This document shows positions 59,219 to 64,000 of a stretch of DNA of 64,000 nt, one piece after another. The notes below the pieces were generated by a model. That model was not told the origin of the DNA and ran no database searches. It saw only the letters and a list, made by a program, of their open reading frames with translations. Source of the stretch: Nematostella vectensis (taxonomy: Eukaryota; Cnidaria; Anthozoa; Actiniaria; Edwardsiidae); assembly GCF_932526225.1 (NCBI RefSeq), contig NC_064048.1:769340-833339 (forward strand). Reading direction: 5' to 3'. The stretch's first letter is position 1, and the number at the start of each line of letters is the position of its first letter. Both the position numbers and the translations under genes were made by a program.

Positions 59219-59724
59219 TATTTTTACACTTCCGTTCACTTTAAAACAACCGGAAGTGCGTTGCTCTGACAGAATAATGTGTTCATCAGCCAGGCAAAAC
59301 GGATTATCGATCGGCTACGTTTGTTTTTTCAACCTCGCACTTACTCAAAAAGCAAAACATACAACAAACAACAAATTTTAATTTATCCTTATCTTACATA
59401 TAGAAACAAAAGTATAAACCTCAGAGTGTTATCTGTTTCAAAACAGAATTATGAATGAGATTTTATGAGCATCAATAGTGCTCCAAGAAATTTAGTTTCC
59501 TTTTGAAAACAGACAAATGAGAATTCTAGACGTTTTCGTCTAAAGCAGCCTTACTCTATACATCCTCATTACTATTTGACATGGAATTATGATGTGACTT
59601 TGGTAATAATGCATGGCTGCTGGTCCCCTCTCATTTCTATGCCGAATGAAATAAGATATTATTCTGGAACTCCAGAAGGGTATCATCAGGTGCCACCTGA
59701 CTCATTGTCGCCAGCATCTAGCAT
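59219..59724. other. Spacer, may contain the left end of the Merlin element
   Basis: A CACTTCCG...CGGAAGTG inverted pair occurs at 59,227-59,258. No terminal repeat pair for the transposon could be matched by eye. Confidence 0.35.
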
Positions 59725-60641
59725 TTATACGGGAAACTGTTGACGGAGGATACCAAGGAAGGGATAGAAGGTACCCCTGTTAGAAGCGCGCCAGTCCCTC
59801 CAGGTCTGCTCGTCGAGGTAACTCTGGAGGTGCACCCTGCGAATCCCCCGCCGTTCTTTTACTGTGCGTTTAAGGCGGGACCATAAAGATTCGATGTGTT
59901 GGGTGTGTACACCGGTTATCGGATCGACAAAATTGTACCGGTGTACAAAAACTCCTTGATTGGCCACGATATTTGGCAATCGGGCATGAAGGCGTCTATA
60001 CGCCGCCCAATCATCGGAATGGACCGTGGAGCCCGGAAGTAGCGCTCGTTGGATGAAAGGGAGGAGCGTCTCGTCATCTCTCCGTGGAACAAGCTGGAAA
60101 TATCCTCTGGAAGGGGAATATGCGGTGGACAGCACGCCAAACACCCAATTTTCGCGCATTGGCGGTCTTCCACGGTTGTACTAAAATGGACAAAGAAAAT
60201 AAAAATACATGACACAATTTATCGAAAAAATAAAACATAAATACCAGGTAAAACAGTTGTACTCCCCTTTTTATCTCAGAATTTTCATATCGCATTCCGG
60301 GTAATAATAAATAAATATCTTATATTAGTAGCTGTTAGGTAAGACATACCTTTGGCTTGTGGTTAAATCTGCTCTCGTCTATCTGGCAGACAATGCCGGG
60401 CCCTCTGAATGGTATTACAGGGCGTCGTCGCAAATCTTCTGCGCAGATGTCTCTGATCCTAGCAGATATATGGCCCACAGCCCGTTCACTTACATCCCAC
60501 ATCTCTGCGGATGTCTTCTGTTTCAACTTTTTTGCCCAAGAATGAATTATGATGACAATTTTGGAAAGTTCAATTCTTGGGAACTCGGCGAAGAAGGATC
60601 CATTCCTCACCGATGTCCTGCGATGGCAGTTTGGACACCTC
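59725..60641 (-). CDS. Merlin-type (IS1595/ISXO2-like) transposase, spliced
   Basis: Two exons are readable: 60641-60350 and 60180-59725, separated by a 169-bp GT-AG intron (donor GTATGT, acceptor TTTTAG) that joins CCA-AAG to TAC-AAC in phase 0, restoring the family block HKPK-YNRGRP. An acceptor at 60,642 suggests an upstream exon that was not found. Domains: zinc-like RCPNCHRR, then the ISXO2-like DDE core with Asp in CQIDESRF, Asp in VHSDDWAAY and Glu in HTQHIESLWSR. The product is a cut-and-paste transposase. The visible 248 residues are uninterrupted, so the gene is young or under selection. Terminal repeats were not identified. Confidence 0.82.
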
Positions 60642-60859
60642 CTGTTTAATATGACATTCAAAGTAAGCAACCACAACGATAATGTTTTTGTTGGGGTTTG
60701 TGATCTATCTATTAGTACGAAGCCTGCTGCTATTTGTTTGGTGTTTCTGGATTCATGTGACCAAATAGAGAGCTAGCCCGCGTGCAGCAGGAAATAAACC
60801 TTGGTTAGAACCGAACTATTCCAGCTGGATACAGGCAAATAGAGAGTTAGAAGGCTTAT

Positions 60860-60965
60860 TACCTTATTACACTTAAAATTTCGCGATTTTGAGATGGCGA
60901 TATATTTCGCGACACTTTTAAAATCGCAAAATTAAAATGACGTGAAAATTAAATGCAATAAGGTA
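60860..60965. mobile_element. 106-bp MITE with TACCTTATT ends
   Basis: TACCTTATT (60,860-60,868) and AATAAGGTA (60,957-60,965) are perfect inverted ends. The interior has AATTTCGCGATTTT and its near-complement. Confidence 0.75.
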
Positions 60966-62606
60966 GTACGTTACGCAGTCAAGCAGGGAGTAAAAATACC
61001 ACAATAATGGGGAGAAAGGGTATTATTCCAAATGTGATCAATCTCCTCCCCCCACACCCCCCCCCCCCCCCCCCCCCCGGGACGTGTAGGCTCGTATTAC
61101 TTCGCACCACAGCCGCTTCTGCGCTACCCTAACCTACTGTATATATATATATATGTATGTATGTATATATATATATTTTAAAATCCGGTTTTTACGAATC
61201 CAGTCCAGAAAAAGTTTGTTTTTCTTGTAGAGCTATGTATCCATGTGACTCTGTGTATTGCCATTTAGAATTCAGACCTTAATCCAAACTACGATTTAGA
61301 GGTTTGAACATGACTAAATGTTTCACACAAAAACTGGCGATATATTTTCTTTACAATTCAAATGTTTACAAGTCAAAAGGACGCATTGTATAAAAAAAAC
61401 TCGAAATTTATTTGAACAGTCAATTACAACAAAAGATTTTACAAAATTTGCAGTGGTTTGAAGGACTGCGGCTTCTTTAAACTTTGTTTGGATTCCACAA
61501 AATGGTATCAGATCGATAAGTGATGATAGGATTTGGAATAAGATCAACATTTTTTTTACTGATCGGTCTCCTCCCATTGATTCTGCTGAAAGGAACCTAG
61601 GATAGTATCTTATTACTTTTAACCATTATCACCATCGCGGTGACCTTTCGACTTTCATCGCGTTGAGTATTTTATTTTAAGTTCAGGGTAGGTTATCAGC
61701 GAAAAGTTTTAAGGCTCTACGCTGATTATGGTCTATTCGCAATCAAGTTCGTTGCTCTTATTTTCTCGGTAGGATTGCTTGTGAGCGTTCGAAAATGTTG
61801 CTTCTTGATAAATTCTGTGATTTTTCAAGACGGATATTTTGCTGAAGATTGTTATCTTTTTTGATGTTACAGTCATTATGTATGCATTATTTTATTATAT
61901 CCGTTCAAAGGAATTCATCGCTCGGAGAAAAGAGATATAGGAAGATATAACGGATCCGATATAACTATACAGCCATATTATATAAAATATAACAAAACCG
62001 TTAACACGGTAGTCATCGGAATACGAGCCTCCTTATTGTACAGTGAATTCGCAATCACGGCCTTTTGATCGTGCTAAGCCTTGACTTCAAACTTCCTAAA
62101 GACTCAGATATTAATCTGAGCAAATGTACAACATATTAAAAGTTATTTACTGATTGCGTGGTGCTATTATGCTTACCATTTGTAGCCATCAGACCGGTCA
62201 GGGCACAGAGTTAGTATCATTGGAATTGGCTGGTCGTGATGTGGGCAAAGCATTTCCCTTGCCAGTAATCCCCGTGCCTGTAGCCAGGAAATCACATCCA
62301 AAGGTGTATTCCCTATATTCCTTAATAACGTTCGGACATCAGGATCCATTGAAGATTCGTTTTTGGAGCAAAGCTAAACAATGTGATGAAGATGCGATGA
62401 AATCGAAGAAAGCGACTATAGCCCTAACTATGTATTATTAGGCACGTGCCTCTATATGATAAGAAATGGTGTTTCTCCAATTACAAACACTCTGTTATTG
62501 GTGATAATTTTGCGTAAACGCCTAACGAACAAAAGGCCGTTGCGTTACCGTCAATAACATGTTATTTTTGTCATTGGTGATGGTGAAGTGAACAGACTAC
62601 CCTGGG
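60966..62606. other. Intergenic sequence
   Basis: A C-run (61,055-61,078) and a (TA)n tract (61,141-61,176) are present. A 95-codon open frame at 62,154 has no support from splice sites or family motifs. No gene called. Confidence 0.4.
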
Positions 62607-62670
62607 TACCATAGCCTCCTGAATTCTTTCGTTATGCGCTCAGCCAAAATAAATGCGAGGAGGCTCTGGG
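62607..62670. mobile_element. Small hairpin MITE, copy 1
   Basis: TACCATAGCCTCC (62,607-62,619) pairs imperfectly with GGAGGCTCTGGG (62,659-62,670). Confidence 0.6.
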
Positions 62671-62765
62671 CGGGCGAATAGCCTTTCCTACCCTGGGTAC
62701 CAGACCCTCCAAACTTCTCTAGCCCATTGATGCTCATCCAAAATGTCGTCGCGACGAGCTGGACG

Positions 62766-62825
62766 TAGCCTGAGTATCAGGCTTTTTTTTAGGGGGTAAG
62801 GGGGGAGGGCCTGATATTCAGGCTA
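62766..62825. mobile_element. 60-bp inverted-repeat element
   Basis: TAGCCTGAGTATCAGGC (62,766-62,782) and GCCTGATATTCAGGCTA (62,809-62,825) are 17-bp arms with one mismatch. Confidence 0.65.
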
Positions 62826-62835
62826 TGGACGAGGG

Positions 62836-62903
62836 TACCAGAGCCTCCAGACTTTTCTCTTCTAGTGACACTCAGCCAGAATGCCGAGACGGAGGCTCTG
62901 GTA
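62836..62903. mobile_element. Small hairpin MITE, copy 2
   Basis: TACCAGAGCCTCC (62,836-62,848) and GGAGGCTCTGGTA (62,891-62,903) are perfect 13-bp inverted ends, the same family as copy 1. Confidence 0.75.
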
Positions 62904-64000
62904 ATCTAGATAAGCTTTCCCTAGTTCCAGTCTCGAACAACTTAGTTCGTATACCGATTGCTTACCCACAGAACGGTTTAACAGAGACCGACAGAGACAA
63001 TATCCTTCATAATCCGAGCCCTACACCCACCCCCGACAGCGCGTGTGATGACACCCCTTACAAAACAAATACATTATGACTCGTTGCATAACAAAGCGGT
63101 TTATTTTCGTAAATCGCGCGTTTAGAAACACATTTCGCTGTGCTCCCCTGTGTCGAGACGGCATGGTAATCTTTCAGACTGGAAATATTTTTGAAGTTAT
63201 GTTCTAAGGTTTGAGCGTTGTCGTAACTAGCATTGAAGTCCATGCATGCAAGTGAATGAACAAACTGACGAGAATAGGCGTCTTCTATAGAGTGGGGAAG
63301 AGTTTTTTCGTGATTGGCCCTGAATTAATAAATTTTCACAAACAAAATACAAAGAAAATCAAATAAGTCCAAATAATAGTTTTAGTTTGTCATCATGATC
63401 GGGTTGGGCTCCCTGTGCACCCTCAACTAACAATTTCTAGCCCTCCCCTCCCCTTCCCATTTGCAATTGAACAAAGAAAAGAAGAGATGGTTTTTGTTTT
63501 CATATCAGTCAATCCTGTTTTCCAGGCATATCTGGGAGTCCGCTTTAATTATTTTTTCGCTTTTATATTGCTCTAGAGCTTTGTAAGTCGATTATTTTCT
63601 ACGTAACCTTGCAGGAATTCGTGTTTACTACGATTTTGCTGGCAGCCACTTGAAAATGGGGCCTAGTCCCTAACGTTTTAGAATACCACAGGTCTCCCGC
63701 GAGCTCGCCCCAGGCTCTTTTAGACCATTTACAAAAACGACAGCATCTGGCCATTGATATTTATGAATGTTTTATTTTCTCTTTTTTTTTAGAAAACAAT
63801 TTACGGCTATAACATCATAGAATATGGCAGCATAAATAGAGCTACGGCAAGAACAGGCCACCATAACTTATATTTTTCAATCAGTTTCATTTCAGAAAAT
63901 TCCTCAATTATTCAAAATTATCAAATGTTATTGTAACAATTTTGCTATACGAAAACTGTAAAACGGTAAATACTTTCAATCAATAAAAAACAATTTCAAT
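62904..64000. other. Right edge, no gene seen
   Basis: AT-rich sequence without a supported coding, RNA or repeat feature. Confidence 0.4.

Noticed and set aside
62154-62441. 95-codon open frame
   Set aside because: No splice sites, domain or recognisable family; length is within chance.

Overview
The window looks like nuclear DNA of a cnidarian, probably an anthozoan. It carries a five-exon GFP-like fluorescent protein gene, a large Polinton/Maverick whose small genes match families I recall from coral and sea-anemone genomes, and many cnidarian-type MITEs, LINEs and minisatellites. All identifications come from reading the sequence and from memory of the families; no database search was run.

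Region 1 (1-~14,840): the right-hand part of a Polinton, entering the window inside DNA polymerase B. Left to right it holds polB (5' end outside the window), a convergent rve integrase, the double-jelly-roll major capsid protein, the packaging ATPase, a run of small, mostly membrane or coiled-coil proteins, a minor capsid protein and a ~500-aa conserved protein. A leftward accessory block follows: Cys/His-repeat protein, ankyrin protein, TFIIB-like transcription factor, a SAP/ankyrin protein with the same C-terminal tail as the ankyrin protein, and a small membrane protein. Nearly every gene, on both strands, has a copy of GTGRTTTAAAGAY about 18-30 nt before its ATG. Several have a short inverted repeat between that box and the ATG. 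GC-rich palindromic repeats are scattered in and between the structural genes. A 25-copy repeat array closes the element. An element-specific promoter plus an element-encoded TFIIB is the most interesting system here: it suggests a partly autonomous, virus-like transcription programme.

Region 2 (15.2-19.3 kb): the GFP-like gene. Splice sites, chromophore triad and catalytic Arg/Glu are present, but exon 4 has a one-base-equivalent frameshift. Its introns hold a 68-bp near-perfect palindrome, a LINE 3' fragment and a 46-bp minisatellite.

Region 3 (19.9-37 kb): a 6.3-kb array of a 25-bp repeat with higher-order structure, AT-rich sequence with MITEs, a possible divergent host promoter with candidate short exons near 31.3 kb, and a 3.65-kb foldback-like element filled with AT-rich arrays.

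Region 4 (37-52 kb): a 30-bp minisatellite split by a nearly complete LINE (ORF1 with SGNH esterase; ORF2 endonuclease-RT with lesions), then 6 kb of diverged ~1-kb repeats.

Region 5 (52-64 kb): a decayed Ty3/Gypsy element, a second LINE remnant, several MITEs, a 38-bp tandem repeat and a spliced Merlin-type transposase, followed by sequence in which I see no gene.
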